A DNA stretch of 64,000 nucleotides. It comes from HXMU1420-13 sp965601825 (GTDB lineage Bacteria > Bacteroidota > Rhodothermia > Balneolales > Balneolaceae). A model generated the notes under the pieces. It ran no database searches. It was not told the origin of the DNA and worked only from the letters and a program-made list of their open reading frames with translations. Every line of letters begins with the position of its first letter. Position 1 is the stretch's first letter. This document shows, piece after piece, positions 35,509-44,553 of the stretch. Where the stretch lies: the NCBI GenBank assembly GCA_965601825.1, contig OZ271839.1, positions 2,542,001 to 2,606,000 on the forward strand, written 5' to 3'. A program made the position numbers and the translations under genes.

Positions 35509-36690
35509 GTGAAAGGAGTCTTTGAACATCTACAAGTAGCAGAAACAAAATTGAATCAACTAAAATTGATTTCTGCAGTTGGAATATTTGTATGCATACT
35601 CTTTTCATGGAAAATCTGGATTCCTTCGACAACTATTTTCCCTACGGTTCCGGTATTTAATCTCTTTAATCTCGAAGGGCTCCAAGTCTTATATATTCCA
35701 AGTATTCTTTTCTTTGTTGCTTTTATTGTAGTTATAACAACAAAAAATAAGCTTGTTAGTGGATTTTCAATCTTAATAATTCTTGTATTTCTTCTAGGAG
35801 ATTATAATCGATTACAGCCGTGGGTATTCTACTTTCTGGCACTCATTTTGATAATCAATCTCAGGATAATTAAAGGTGAGTTTGAACTATTAGTAGCCAT
35901 TAGTTTCATTTTAGCTTGTGTATATTTTTATAGTGGCATACAAAAATTCAATTACACTTTTGCATTCGAATCCTTCCCTTGGTTAGTTGAACCAGTTACT
36001 GAAGACTTAAGTGCTTTCTTGACCGAAGTAATTCAAAGCTCTTTTTGGATTGCTGCTCTTATAGAAACAATTGCAGGAATTGGTTTAATAACTCATCGTT
36101 TCAGAAAATTAAGTGCCATTCTTCTTTTAGGTATGCACTTATTCATCCTATTTGTGATAGGACCAACGGGACATAATACAAATCATACAGTCTGGCCATG
36201 GAACATTGGCTTTTCAGCTCTTTTAATAATGATCTTTATACGATCAGATTTAAACTATGTCCCTTTTTTCTTTTCCAATATCAGTTCATTAAACAAAATT
36301 AGCTTAGTTCTATTATTCAGTTTACTTCCCGTTTTAACTTTCTTCAATATCTGGCCAAAAAATCTATCGGCTTCTTTGTACAGTTCAAATAAGGTGCGAT
36401 CAGAAATTATTATTCCGGATGAAATGCTTCCACTTTTACCTAGCGAAGTTATACCCGACAGAAGATCAATAGACTTTCTACTTGATGCTACAAATTGGAC
36501 AAATCTGGAGCTTGGGGTTTCATATTATCCATCTGTTCATGCTCATATGAGGCTTTTTCAATCTTTGTGTACAGATTATCCGGAATATGCAGATTGGTTT
36601 GTGTTTATATTGATGAAAGAACCAAATATATTAACCGGCGATCGAGATAAATCAACGTTCTTTTGTGCGGACTTTCAAAACCTTGAGTAA
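35509..36690 (+). CDS. Polytopic membrane protein, unknown (possibly HTTM/DoxX-like)
   Basis: The start is set at GTG 35509, after the terminator; an AAAGGAG purine stretch follows that GTG, so a slightly later start is also possible. About ten hydrophobic helices fill the first 280 of 393 residues. A segment YFYSGIQKFN resembles the helix motif of HTTM and DoxX-like proteins, but the match is weak. A soluble C-terminal part of about 110 residues follows. The gene overlaps the RDD-protein gene by one base. Confidence 0.65.
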   Translation: MKGVFEHLQVAETKLNQLKLISAVGIFVCILFSWKIWIPSTTIFPTVPVFNLFNLEGLQVLYIPSILFFVAFIVVITTKNKLVSGFSILIILVFLLGDYNRLQPWVFYFLALILIINLRIIKGEFELLVAISFILACVYFYSGIQKFNYTFAFESFPWLVEPVTEDLSAFLTEVIQSSFWIAALIETIAGIGLITHRFRKLSAILLLGMHLFILFVIGPTGHNTNHTVWPWNIGFSALLIMIFIRSDLNYVPFFFSNISSLNKISLVLLFSLLPVLTFFNIWPKNLSASLYSSNKVRSEIIIPDEMLPLLPSEVIPDRRSIDFLLDATNWTNLELGVSYYPSVHAHMRLFQSLCTDYPEYADWFVFILMKEPNILTGDRDKSTFFCADFQNLE

Positions 36691-37787
36691 TGAAAAAAGA
36701 TCCAAAACAAATAATTACTCCTTTTGCATTTTCGGTTAATCCGGATGTTCTTGGTCTACCATTAGCTACCCCAAAACGACGTTTAGCAGCTCTTTTAGTT
36801 GATTTATTAATCGCCTCTATTCTAACAAGTCTGGGCAATTTTATTCTTGCCATTGCTGTAACCATCATGATTTTCTGGGTAGCAGTTAGAACACGAAGTG
36901 ATAATACTTTTAAGAACCTACTTCGTTATGCGGGGGCAGCATTTGCCAGTATTTTTGTATTTGTGATTTCACTTGCTGTTCTTGAAACATTTGAACCAAG
37001 CTCGTCAACAGATGTCCCCGATGGAATAACAGCAATAGACGGAACTGAAACTATAGATTGGGGCGAATTCGGTTCCCAGATGGCAACAATGGATTATAGT
37101 GACCCAGATGCCATTGAAGAAGGTTTAGAGAAAATTGTTGAACAATTTGATTTTGAAACCAATAACACTGACTTCACTCCTTTTCTGTCTCAAATTGATG
37201 AGAACTTCAGCTCAAAATTAGTTGATTTCAATAAGTCAATCGAGGAAAACGATTCCCTTTCCGTTGAAACACTTAGAAGTGAACTGGCAAAAATTATTGC
37301 ATCAAATGAGATCAATGCATTAGATGATGAGGTTGATCTTTTAGAAGATCAAGTTGATGTATTAAGTGAAGAAAATGCTGATTTAACTGACCAAATCGAG
37401 AATCCAAGTTTATATCAATCACTTAAAAAGTCATCGCGCATGTTAGGGCTTTCACTTGGATGGATTGGAATTTATTTCATAGCAACCATCGCGTATTTCA
37501 AAGGACAGACTTTAGGAAAACGATTGCTAAAAATCAGAGTAATCCGATTAAATAATAAACCAATTGGATTGTTTTTTTCATTCGAAAGATTCGGGGGATA
37601 TGCTGCCGGGTTTGCAACCGGTTTGATTGGTTTCTTCCAAATGTTTTGGGATCCAAACCGCCAGGCTATTCATGATAAAATAGCCGGCACGGTGGTAATT
37701 GATCTTCGTAAATCAAAAATGGATGCGACTGCTGAAATGCGTGAAGAAATCCTGGAAAGAGAAAATCTTCTTTTGCAAATGCCTTAA
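36690..37787 (+). CDS. RDD-family membrane protein with coiled-coil insertion
   Basis: A split RDD architecture: residues 25-65 form the first RDD helices (with the motif RRLAALLVDLLIA), then after a third helix comes a long acidic stretch to about residue 240 that includes a predicted coiled coil (VDLLEDQVDVLSEENADL). The remaining RDD helices follow (GQTLGKRLLKIRVI, FWDPNRQAIHDKIAGTVVI). RDD proteins have been linked to ion transport or envelope functions. The soluble insertion of about 150 residues between RDD halves is unusual. Confidence 0.8.
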   Translation: MKKDPKQIITPFAFSVNPDVLGLPLATPKRRLAALLVDLLIASILTSLGNFILAIAVTIMIFWVAVRTRSDNTFKNLLRYAGAAFASIFVFVISLAVLETFEPSSSTDVPDGITAIDGTETIDWGEFGSQMATMDYSDPDAIEEGLEKIVEQFDFETNNTDFTPFLSQIDENFSSKLVDFNKSIEENDSLSVETLRSELAKIIASNEINALDDEVDLLEDQVDVLSEENADLTDQIENPSLYQSLKKSSRMLGLSLGWIGIYFIATIAYFKGQTLGKRLLKIRVIRLNNKPIGLFFSFERFGGYAAGFATGLIGFFQMFWDPNRQAIHDKIAGTVVIDLRKSKMDATAEMREEILERENLLLQMP

Positions 37788-37796
37788 ATTGAATCT

Positions 37797-38318
37797 TTAG
37801 TCAATAGATGGCGGTTCCACGCCCAATTTTGCAAATAGTAAATTACTTACATCAGTAATTAGATTTTCATCGATAAAGAGCAACGACTCTGAGGTCATTA
37901 TCAGTGAAAATCCGTTTTCTGTAGCTACCTCATCGATAACAGTTTGTAGTTTCTCATACAATGGCTCTTGTAATTGCGCATTTTTGGTAGCAATACTTTG
38001 CTGAGCATCTACTTCAAATTGTTGGATATCTACCTGTAACTTCTGCAGTTCTTCTTCTTTTTTGGTTCGAGCCTCTGGTAGCATCATTTCAACACCATCA
38101 TTATAATTTGCAAGCTCTTGTTGAAATGTTCTAACCTTAGCTTGAAGCCTAACCTGTAGTTGTGTCTCATATTCCTTGAGTTCAGTAGCTGCACTTTGTG
38201 CTTCTGGCCAGTAAATAAATATATATTCTACATTAGTGTAGCCAATTTTCAGCTCTTGCCCTGAAGTAAAAGTGCTTAAACCAAGAACTAATAAGGCCGA
38301 TAGTAAAATTGATTTCAT
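37797..38318 (-). CDS. OmpH/Skp-family periplasmic chaperone
   Basis: The 173-residue protein has a signal peptide ending near TFTSG, then the Skp-like start KIGYTNVEYIFIYWPEA. A long charged helical stretch (coiled coil, about residues 45-125) and a final IDENLITDVSN...LG segment complete it. Skp homologues hold unfolded outer-membrane proteins in the periplasm. The gene is not next to bamA here but lies in the same window as several barrels. It converges with the RDD gene (9-bp gap). Confidence 0.87.
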   Translation of the reverse strand: MKSILLSALLVLGLSTFTSGQELKIGYTNVEYIFIYWPEAQSAATELKEYETQLQVRLQAKVRTFQQELANYNDGVEMMLPEARTKKEEELQKLQVDIQQFEVDAQQSIATKNAQLQEPLYEKLQTVIDEVATENGFSLIMTSESLLFIDENLITDVSNLLFAKLGVEPPSID

Positions 38319-38521
38319 TATTAAATTGGTTGAATGATGATTTTCAAATAAAGTGTGCGATGATACTGATTTTTTAAATCAGGATTACTGTTTATCAATT
38401 TTTACTTAACAGAAAATCGCTTAGATCTAGTATTTACCCTTCTTTGATTTTGCAGATTATTCTTCCCATAATAGCTGACCATGTATTCAAAAGTAATTGT
38501 TGTAACATTTAGATCAGACAC

Positions 38522-39166
38522 ATGATCAGGACACGAAAAATCAGAGGACAAAAACGCATTCTTGATAGAATTGAACATTGGAGAAACTTTTCGATTCAAT
38601 TAGATATGGATGAAGTAATGTCCAGAAATCGTGAATATATGAAGGTGTATGTTTCTCCATTCAGTAACCTTGATATAGGTGGTTCAAAAATTCCCATTCC
38701 GAAAGGAAAAGTTCGAAATGCAATTATTGGTTCACTGTTTGATATATATGACAGCTGGAAGCAAGAATTAGATAAGTTAGAGGAGCACTATTATTTAAAA
38801 ATTTGGTTTTACCCCGAAAATGTGGCTAAATCTCAGGTGGTGTGTGCAATTCGGGAAATGGTTAACTGGTATGATATAACCTTTTATAAACCGGATGGAT
38901 ATGAGAATAAAAAATTGGATTCTACCATATTTGGGAATCACAGTGAAAGAGCAAAAAAATTAACTTGGACCTACTCAATCGAAGAACTTTCCCTTGAACA
39001 AAACTATGTAGCTGATCCTTATGAATGGTATTCAATGGAAGAATTCTATGATGCCAGTAGATGGTATAACAAAAAAATGAAACAGCCACACCGGATAATT
39101 AAAAATGGTGATTATACTTATCATAATTTCCCGCAATACAAAGTGTGGATCGGAGGTACAGAATAA
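38522..39166 (+). CDS. Hypothetical protein, basic and Tyr/Trp-rich
   Basis: I recognise no family. The 214-residue protein is soluble by appearance, without a signal peptide or transmembrane helix. It contains many aromatics, for instance DPYEWYSMEEFYDASRWYNKK. Its stop overlaps the start of the next gene (TAATG), so the two are probably translated together. Codon use is like that of the neighbours. Confidence 0.7.
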   Translation: MIRTRKIRGQKRILDRIEHWRNFSIQLDMDEVMSRNREYMKVYVSPFSNLDIGGSKIPIPKGKVRNAIIGSLFDIYDSWKQELDKLEEHYYLKIWFYPENVAKSQVVCAIREMVNWYDITFYKPDGYENKKLDSTIFGNHSERAKKLTWTYSIEELSLEQNYVADPYEWYSMEEFYDASRWYNKKMKQPHRIIKNGDYTYHNFPQYKVWIGGTE

Positions 39167-39678
39167 TGGATGAAGATCATATTCATTTTAAAAGAGTAAG
39201 ACCTCGAATTCGATTTGAAAGTGAATTCTCATCTGAAGAAATCACAAATAGAATCAAAACTAAACTCAGAGAAGGCGTTTGTCCTTGCAAAGGTCAGGTT
39301 ACAGCCCACTTTGCTACTATCTATCCTCCACCGGAAGATCAACATTATTGGTCTCCACAGTTAACTATTACGCTCGAAGAAAAGGAAGAAAAAACCTTAG
39401 TTAGAGGTTTATATGGCCCAAGACCAGCTGTATGGACCATGTTCGTATTCTTCTATTCGATAATTGGATTTGCGACAATAATTGTTTCTATGATCGGCTT
39501 ATCCTATTGGACTTTAGATTTGCCTGCAAAGATACTTTGGGTTGTACCGGGTTTAATATTGTTATTTCTAAGCTTATATCTTGTCGCATATTTTGGCCAA
39601 AGGTTTGGACATCGGCAACTTACCAGAATTCATAGATTCTTTGAAGATTGTCTGGAACATAAGATTGAAACGGTTTGA
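39166..39678 (+). CDS. Hypothetical two-helix membrane protein
   Basis: The start at 39166 overlaps the previous stop; a GTG-like reading from 39145 would lie inside the upstream gene. The 170-residue protein has an N-terminal cytoplasmic part of about 80 residues (with a CPCKGQV motif), then two hydrophobic helices near residues 89-115 and 121-146, and a basic tail. Unrecognised; it probably works with the upstream soluble protein. Confidence 0.68.
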   Translation: MDEDHIHFKRVRPRIRFESEFSSEEITNRIKTKLREGVCPCKGQVTAHFATIYPPPEDQHYWSPQLTITLEEKEEKTLVRGLYGPRPAVWTMFVFFYSIIGFATIIVSMIGLSYWTLDLPAKILWVVPGLILLFLSLYLVAYFGQRFGHRQLTRIHRFFEDCLEHKIETV

Positions 39679-39852
39679 TTCTGTTCATAAAACAAACACA
39701 AAAGTTTTGTACTCTAGATTGCCTTTTTATGTAATAAATAAGTTATTCTAAGGAGGAAAATAAAAGGGTAATTCGATCAATTAATTCAGGATCTTATTAG
39801 TACATTCCCTTATTGAATATTGACGGGTAACAACAAATAAAGACTTAATCTC

Positions 39853-40461
39853 ATGTCAGCAGAATTAATCATCATCATTATCGGTGCAGTATTAACAGTC
39901 GTAGCAATCTTTGATTTTATGAGTGCAAAAGTAAGAATTCCTATTGGAATGCTTGGAATTATTCTCGTTATCTATGGCGGTTACTCTTACGGTGCAATTA
40001 ATTTGCAAGGTCAAATTGAGCAAGTAGAAATTGCTACTGTTAAAGAAGTTGTTTATCCAATCGAAAGTGTACAGGTTATTTCACCGGTTCAAGGTGATGC
40101 AGTAGAGTGCCGAACCCTTACTATGGGTGTCTATCCTACCGGACATGACAAGGATATTTGGGTGTTGCTCCATCCTACTGATGATCGTTACTACCCACAA
40201 TCTGATCATACAAATACTTCATTCAAAAGAAATGGAGAGTGGCAGGTAATCACTCGATTTGGTGGTGACCTGGAAGAATCTTACGATATCATGGTATATG
40301 AAACAGATGCTGCTGCATCCGCTTTCTTTACGGCAACAATCGAAGAATGGAAAGCGAATCTAGAATTCCCTGGTCTTGAAGAAGTAGAAATACCTGAAGG
40401 CGCTACTCTGGTTGATCAAATCGTGGTTTCTCTCAATGAAAATTGTAGAGGAGTATTCTAA
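39853..40461 (+). CDS. Hypothetical membrane-anchored protein
   Basis: The 202-residue product has two N-terminal hydrophobic helices (about residues 4-21 and 29-47) followed by an exposed domain of about 150 residues. That domain (VISPVQGDAVECRTLTMGVYP, then LHPTDDRYYPQSDH and FGGDLEESYDIMVYETD) has a beta-sandwich look. I do not recognise a named family. It stands alone, with an AAGGAGG-like stretch about 100 nt upstream that is too far to serve as its ribosome-binding site. Confidence 0.72.
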   Translation: MSAELIIIIIGAVLTVVAIFDFMSAKVRIPIGMLGIILVIYGGYSYGAINLQGQIEQVEIATVKEVVYPIESVQVISPVQGDAVECRTLTMGVYPTGHDKDIWVLLHPTDDRYYPQSDHTNTSFKRNGEWQVITRFGGDLEESYDIMVYETDAAASAFFTATIEEWKANLEFPGLEEVEIPEGATLVDQIVVSLNENCRGVF

Positions 40462-40519
40462 GAATCTGTTTTGATTAGGGGTATCTTGCACCACAGGTGT
40501 ATTATAGGAAAATTGAATT

Positions 40520-40630
40520 ATGACTTATTTTCCTATTACATCGCGACTGCTAAATTCATATCAATCAACAGATAAGATTAATTTCATTCTGATTATTGGA
40601 GTTGCTTTGTTTTTGATCGTTTTTATCTAA
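40520..40630 (+). CDS. Candidate 36-residue membrane peptide
   Basis: A short ORF with ATG at 40520 and TAA at 40628-40630. The product has a polar start (MTYFPITSRLL) and one C-terminal hydrophobic helix of about 17 residues (INFILIIGVALFLIVFI). An AGGAAAA stretch lies 9 nt upstream. The ATG sits in the loop of a 9-bp inverted repeat (TAGGAAAAT at 40505-40513 with ATTTTCCTA at 40528-40536) that would hide that site. It overlaps the metF stop tail to tail. It could be chance. Confidence 0.3.
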   Translation: MTYFPITSRLLNSYQSTDKINFILIIGVALFLIVFI

Positions 40631-41583
40631 AAAACTTCTTTAGCCACTTCAAAGACAGAAACTGATTTCCCCATTGAGTAATAATGCAAGGTGGGGACTC
40701 CAAAGTCAATCAACTCCTTGGATTGCTTAATCGCCCATTCGATGCCAATCTGTCTGGCTGCTGCATCATCCTTACAATATTCCAGTTCTATACTCAACGA
40801 CTCAGGTATATCGATATGAAACAATTGGGGAAGTAAAGTAACCTGTTTTTTAGTGGTGATTGGTTTTAATCCAGGTACAATCGGAATATCAATTCCTATA
40901 TCACGGCATGCTTTCACAAAATCGAAATACTTCTGATTATCAAAGAACATTTGGGTTACGATATAATCAGCCCCTCCTTCCACTTTGTTTTTTAGATAAC
41001 GAAGATCCGTTTCCATATTTGGGGCAGTGACATGCTTTTCAGGATAACCGGCAACTCCAATACAGAAATCTGAGGACATTGCATTTTCGATTTCTTCATC
41101 CAGATAAATCCCATTATTCATGTCAACCACCTGACCTAACAACTCGGATGCATAGGCATGACCGCCTTCTTCCGGAATAAAATCCCGATCTGGTTTTCGA
41201 ACATCACCCTGAAGAACAAGAACATTATCGATCCCTAGGAAATTAAGATCGATGAGTGCGTTTTCAGTTTCTTCTTTATTGAAACCTCCACAAATAATAT
41301 GTGGCACAGCATCCACCTTATAATGATTTTGAATTGCCGCACACATTCCTACTGTTCCAGGTCGCTTTCGAACTGTTTTTCTTTCCAGTAGCCCGCTTGA
41401 ATGTTTTTTGTATGAATATTCCTCCCTATGATAGGTTACATCAATAAATGGTGGTTTAAATTCCATTAATGGATCGATGTGATCAAATAAAGTGGAAATA
41501 TTCTGTCCCTTGAGTGGTGGCAAAACCTCAAAAGTGAAAAGTGTTTCACCGTTCGCTTCTTTGAAATAGTCAGTTACTTTCAT
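40627..41583 (-). CDS. metF: 5,10-methylenetetrahydrofolate reductase
   Basis: MetF reduces methylene-THF to methyl-THF, the methyl donor for MetH upstream. The FAD-dependent TIM-barrel signatures are visible: TFEVLPPLKG near residues 16-25, DVTYHREE, LVLQGDVRKP and DYIVTQMFFDNQKYFDF, with the final VPTLHYYSMGKS. Length is 318 residues. It follows metH in the same direction, after a 288-bp gap that holds two dispersed repeats, and may have its own promoter. Confidence 0.95.
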   Translation of the reverse strand: MKVTDYFKEANGETLFTFEVLPPLKGQNISTLFDHIDPLMEFKPPFIDVTYHREEYSYKKHSSGLLERKTVRKRPGTVGMCAAIQNHYKVDAVPHIICGGFNKEETENALIDLNFLGIDNVLVLQGDVRKPDRDFIPEEGGHAYASELLGQVVDMNNGIYLDEEIENAMSSDFCIGVAGYPEKHVTAPNMETDLRYLKNKVEGGADYIVTQMFFDNQKYFDFVKACRDIGIDIPIVPGLKPITTKKQVTLLPQLFHIDIPESLSIELEYCKDDAAARQIGIEWAIKQSKELIDFGVPTLHYYSMGKSVSVFEVAKEVF

Positions 41584-41603
41584 TCTTAATACAAATCATT
41601 GTT

Positions 41604-41710
41604 GTCATCCTGAACTCGTATCAGGATCTGTAGAGAATAGTTTACATTAATGGAATCAAGTTCAATCAAAGGATCAATCCTCACAGATCCCGGATCAAGT
41701 CCGGGTTGAC
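41604..41710. repeat. Dispersed palindromic repeat, metF-metH gap, copy A
   Basis: About 107 bp starting GTCATCCTGAAC and ending with a region (GATCCCGGATCAAGTCCGGG, then TTGAC) that folds on itself. It belongs to the same family as 8252-8331, 41777-41857 and 57884-57983, most visible in the outer GTCATCCTGA and inner GGATC motifs. It is not part of a gene. Confidence 0.65.
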
Positions 41711-41776
41711 TACATAGGTAAATCCTTTGCTTAATTCTTAAATGATTCATTTTTATTTGATAAACTTTCCTTGTTT

Positions 41777-41857
41777 GTCATCCTGATCTTGACAGCTGTC
41801 GTGGCGAAGGATCTAATCGATTATTCGGCAAGATTCTTTGCTTAAGCTCTGAATGAC
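41777..41857. repeat. Dispersed palindromic repeat, metF-metH gap, copy B
   Basis: An 81-bp element beginning GTCATCCTGATC and ending GAATGAC. Its core GAAGGATCTAATCGATTATT is close to the core of the 8252-8331 copy. It lies 15 bp after the metH stop, where the hairpin could help end or stabilise the metH transcript. Two copies within 255 bp suggest that this gap is a preferred site. Confidence 0.72.
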
Positions 41858-41871
41858 TAATATTTCATAGT

Positions 41872-44553
41872 TTATGGTTCATACGACAAATTTGGAGCAA
41901 GCCACTTTTCAGTTTCTTTGACCGACTTCCCTTTCCGTTCTGCATAGTTGAAAATTTGATCTTTGTTTAGTTTCCCAACGTTGAAATACCTTGATTCCGG
42001 ATTTGAGAAGTAGAACCCACTAACTGAACTTGCCGGGTACATGGCACAAGACTCTGTTAATGAAATCCCAATCTTATTTTCAACATCCAATACCTTGAAA
42101 AGTGTCTTTTTTTCTGTGTGATCCGGACAAGCCGGGTAACCGGGTGCTGGTCGGATTCCCTGATATTTTTCTGCAATAAAAGCTTCGTTATCGAATGCTT
42201 CTTCTGCATATCCCCAGAACTCTGTTCGGATTTTATAATGCAAATATTCAGCATGTGCTTCCGCCAAACGATCCGCTAGTGCTTTTACCATGATAGAGCT
42301 ATAATCATCATGGTTCGCTTCAAATTCTTCGAGCATAGACTCGATACCGAGCCCTGCAGTAACAGCGAATAAACCTAAATAATCAGCTTTTCCAGACTCA
42401 TTTGGAGCAACAAAATCAGCTAAACTGGAATTGGGTTGATTGGATCTCTTTTCAACTTGTTGCCGTAGAAAATGGAAAGTTGCTAATTCCTTGCCTTTCG
42501 AATCATCTTCAAATATGGAAACATCTTCTCCAATTGCGTGAGCTGGAAAAAGTCCATATACCGATTTTGCCGTAAGCTTTTTGTTGGAGATGATATCATC
42601 TAACATGCGATTCGCATCATTGAAAAGCTCAGTAGCATGCTCTCCTACTGTTTTGTCCTCTAGAATGGCCGGATATCTACCCGTTAACATCCAGGTTCTA
42701 AAAAACGGAGACCAATCTATGAACTGTCGAAGTTCGTTCAGGTCCACATCTTCTAAAACTTCAATTCCTAGTTTTTTTGGTTTAGTAGATACATGCTCAT
42801 CCCAATTAACCTGATGTCTATTTTCTTTCGCCTGATCAAAACTTAGAAAAGACTTTTTCACAGATCGATTAGAATGATCAACCCGCATCTTCTCATATTC
42901 AGATTTCACACTTTCAACGAACTGATCGGCCTTTTCACTCAATAATTCACTACAAATGGCTACGGAACGAGATGCGTCGTTTACATGCACTACCGGTGAT
43001 GTGTAGTTCGGATCAATTTTTACGGCAGTGTGAATTCTGGAAGTAGTAGCTCCACCAATCAATAATGGAGTATTCATTCCTCTTTTCTCCATTTCAGTTG
43101 CCACACCAACCATTTCATCTAAGGAGGGCGTAATCAAACCACTTAATCCGATTACATCGGCGTTCACTTTCTGTGCTTCATCCAGGATTTTATCTGTTGG
43201 AACCATCACTCCGAGATCTACAATATCAAAGTTGTTGCAAGCCAGAACCACTCCAACAATATTCTTTCCAATATCATGAACATCTCCTTTTACCGTGGCT
43301 AGTAGAACTTTAGAGCGCTCACTTGAATCCTGATTTTTAGCTTTCTCTTCTTCCAAAAACGGAGTCAAATAAGCTACGGCTTGCTTCATCACACGTGCAC
43401 TCTTAACAACCTGTGGCAGAAACATCTTTCCTTCTCCGAAGAGATCACCTACTATGTTCATTCCGTCCATTAATGGACCTTCAATCACTTCTAGTGGACT
43501 TCCAATTTTCTGTCTGGCTTCTTCTGTATCCGATTCGATAAATTCGGTGATTCCTTTTACCAATGAATGACTCAATCGTTCTTCTACCGCTCCATTTCGC
43601 CATTCCTGAGTTTCTTTCTCTTTAGTTTCACCGGTACCCTTGTATTTGTCAGCAATATCAAGAAGTCGTTCTGTAGCATCGTCTCTTCTATCGAGTAGAA
43701 CATCTTCCACTCTTTCCAATAATTCTTTCGGAATTTCATCATACACTTCCAGCTGAGTAGGATTTACAATACCCATATCCATCCCATGCTGAATGGCATG
43801 ATATAGAAAAGCTGAATGCATGGCTTCGCGAACAGGATTGTTTCCACGGAAAGAGAAAGACACATTACTCACTCCACCAATCACATGTGCTCCGAGTAGG
43901 TTTTCTCGAATCCATTTAGCAGTTAGGAAGTAATCCAGTGCATTTCGGCGATGTTCTTCCATTCCTGTTGCAACCGGGAATATATTCGGATCTATAATGA
44001 TATCTGAAGGATCAAATCCAACATCCTCGACTAAAATCTTATATGACCGACCGGAAATTTCGATTCTTCGGTCTAGTGTATCTGCCTGCCCATCTTCATC
44101 AAAGGCCATAGCAATTACTGCAGCGCCAAAACGACGAATGATTTTAGCTCTGCGGATGAATTCCTCTTCACCATCTTTCAAACTGATGGAATTCACAACT
44201 CCTTTCCCCTGAATACATTTTAATCCTGCTTCAATTACTTCCCATTTGGAAGAATCAATCATAATTGGAATACGAGCAATATCAGGTTCTGAAGCAATAA
44301 GATTAAGGAATGTGGTCATTTCCAGAGCCGAATCCAGCATCCCTTCATCCATATTCACATCAAGTATTTGGGCTCCACCTTCCACCTGATCACGAGCGAC
44401 TTCCAAGGCCGTCTCATAATCTTCAGATTTAATCAGATTCAGAAAACGTTTTGAACCTGTTACATTAGTCCGCTCACCCACATTCACAAAGTTGGAGTCT
44501 GGTGTAATCACCAATGGTTCTAAACCAGCTAAAACTATTGGATTAGGTTTCAT
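41872..44553 (-). CDS. metH: Methionine synthase, pterin-, cobalamin- and activation-domain subunit
   Basis: This 893-residue protein corresponds to MetH without its homocysteine-binding module. The methyl-THF-binding domain (about residues 18-290, with NVGERTNVTGSKRF) is followed by the cobalamin-binding region, with the lower-axial-ligand motif DVHDIG (H426) and GLSGLITPSLDEM. The SAM-dependent reactivation domain (about 560-893, with RTWMLTGRYP and RPAPGYPACPDHTEK) ends it. Its ATG overlaps the stop of the upstream homocysteine-domain gene (ATGA), so both halves are translated together. Confidence 0.95.
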   Translation of the reverse strand: MKPNPIVLAGLEPLVITPDSNFVNVGERTNVTGSKRFLNLIKSEDYETALEVARDQVEGGAQILDVNMDEGMLDSALEMTTFLNLIASEPDIARIPIMIDSSKWEVIEAGLKCIQGKGVVNSISLKDGEEEFIRRAKIIRRFGAAVIAMAFDEDGQADTLDRRIEISGRSYKILVEDVGFDPSDIIIDPNIFPVATGMEEHRRNALDYFLTAKWIRENLLGAHVIGGVSNVSFSFRGNNPVREAMHSAFLYHAIQHGMDMGIVNPTQLEVYDEIPKELLERVEDVLLDRRDDATERLLDIADKYKGTGETKEKETQEWRNGAVEERLSHSLVKGITEFIESDTEEARQKIGSPLEVIEGPLMDGMNIVGDLFGEGKMFLPQVVKSARVMKQAVAYLTPFLEEEKAKNQDSSERSKVLLATVKGDVHDIGKNIVGVVLACNNFDIVDLGVMVPTDKILDEAQKVNADVIGLSGLITPSLDEMVGVATEMEKRGMNTPLLIGGATTSRIHTAVKIDPNYTSPVVHVNDASRSVAICSELLSEKADQFVESVKSEYEKMRVDHSNRSVKKSFLSFDQAKENRHQVNWDEHVSTKPKKLGIEVLEDVDLNELRQFIDWSPFFRTWMLTGRYPAILEDKTVGEHATELFNDANRMLDDIISNKKLTAKSVYGLFPAHAIGEDVSIFEDDSKGKELATFHFLRQQVEKRSNQPNSSLADFVAPNESGKADYLGLFAVTAGLGIESMLEEFEANHDDYSSIMVKALADRLAEAHAEYLHYKIRTEFWGYAEEAFDNEAFIAEKYQGIRPAPGYPACPDHTEKKTLFKVLDVENKIGISLTESCAMYPASSVSGFYFSNPESRYFNVGKLNKDQIFNYAERKGKSVKETEKWLAPNLSYEP

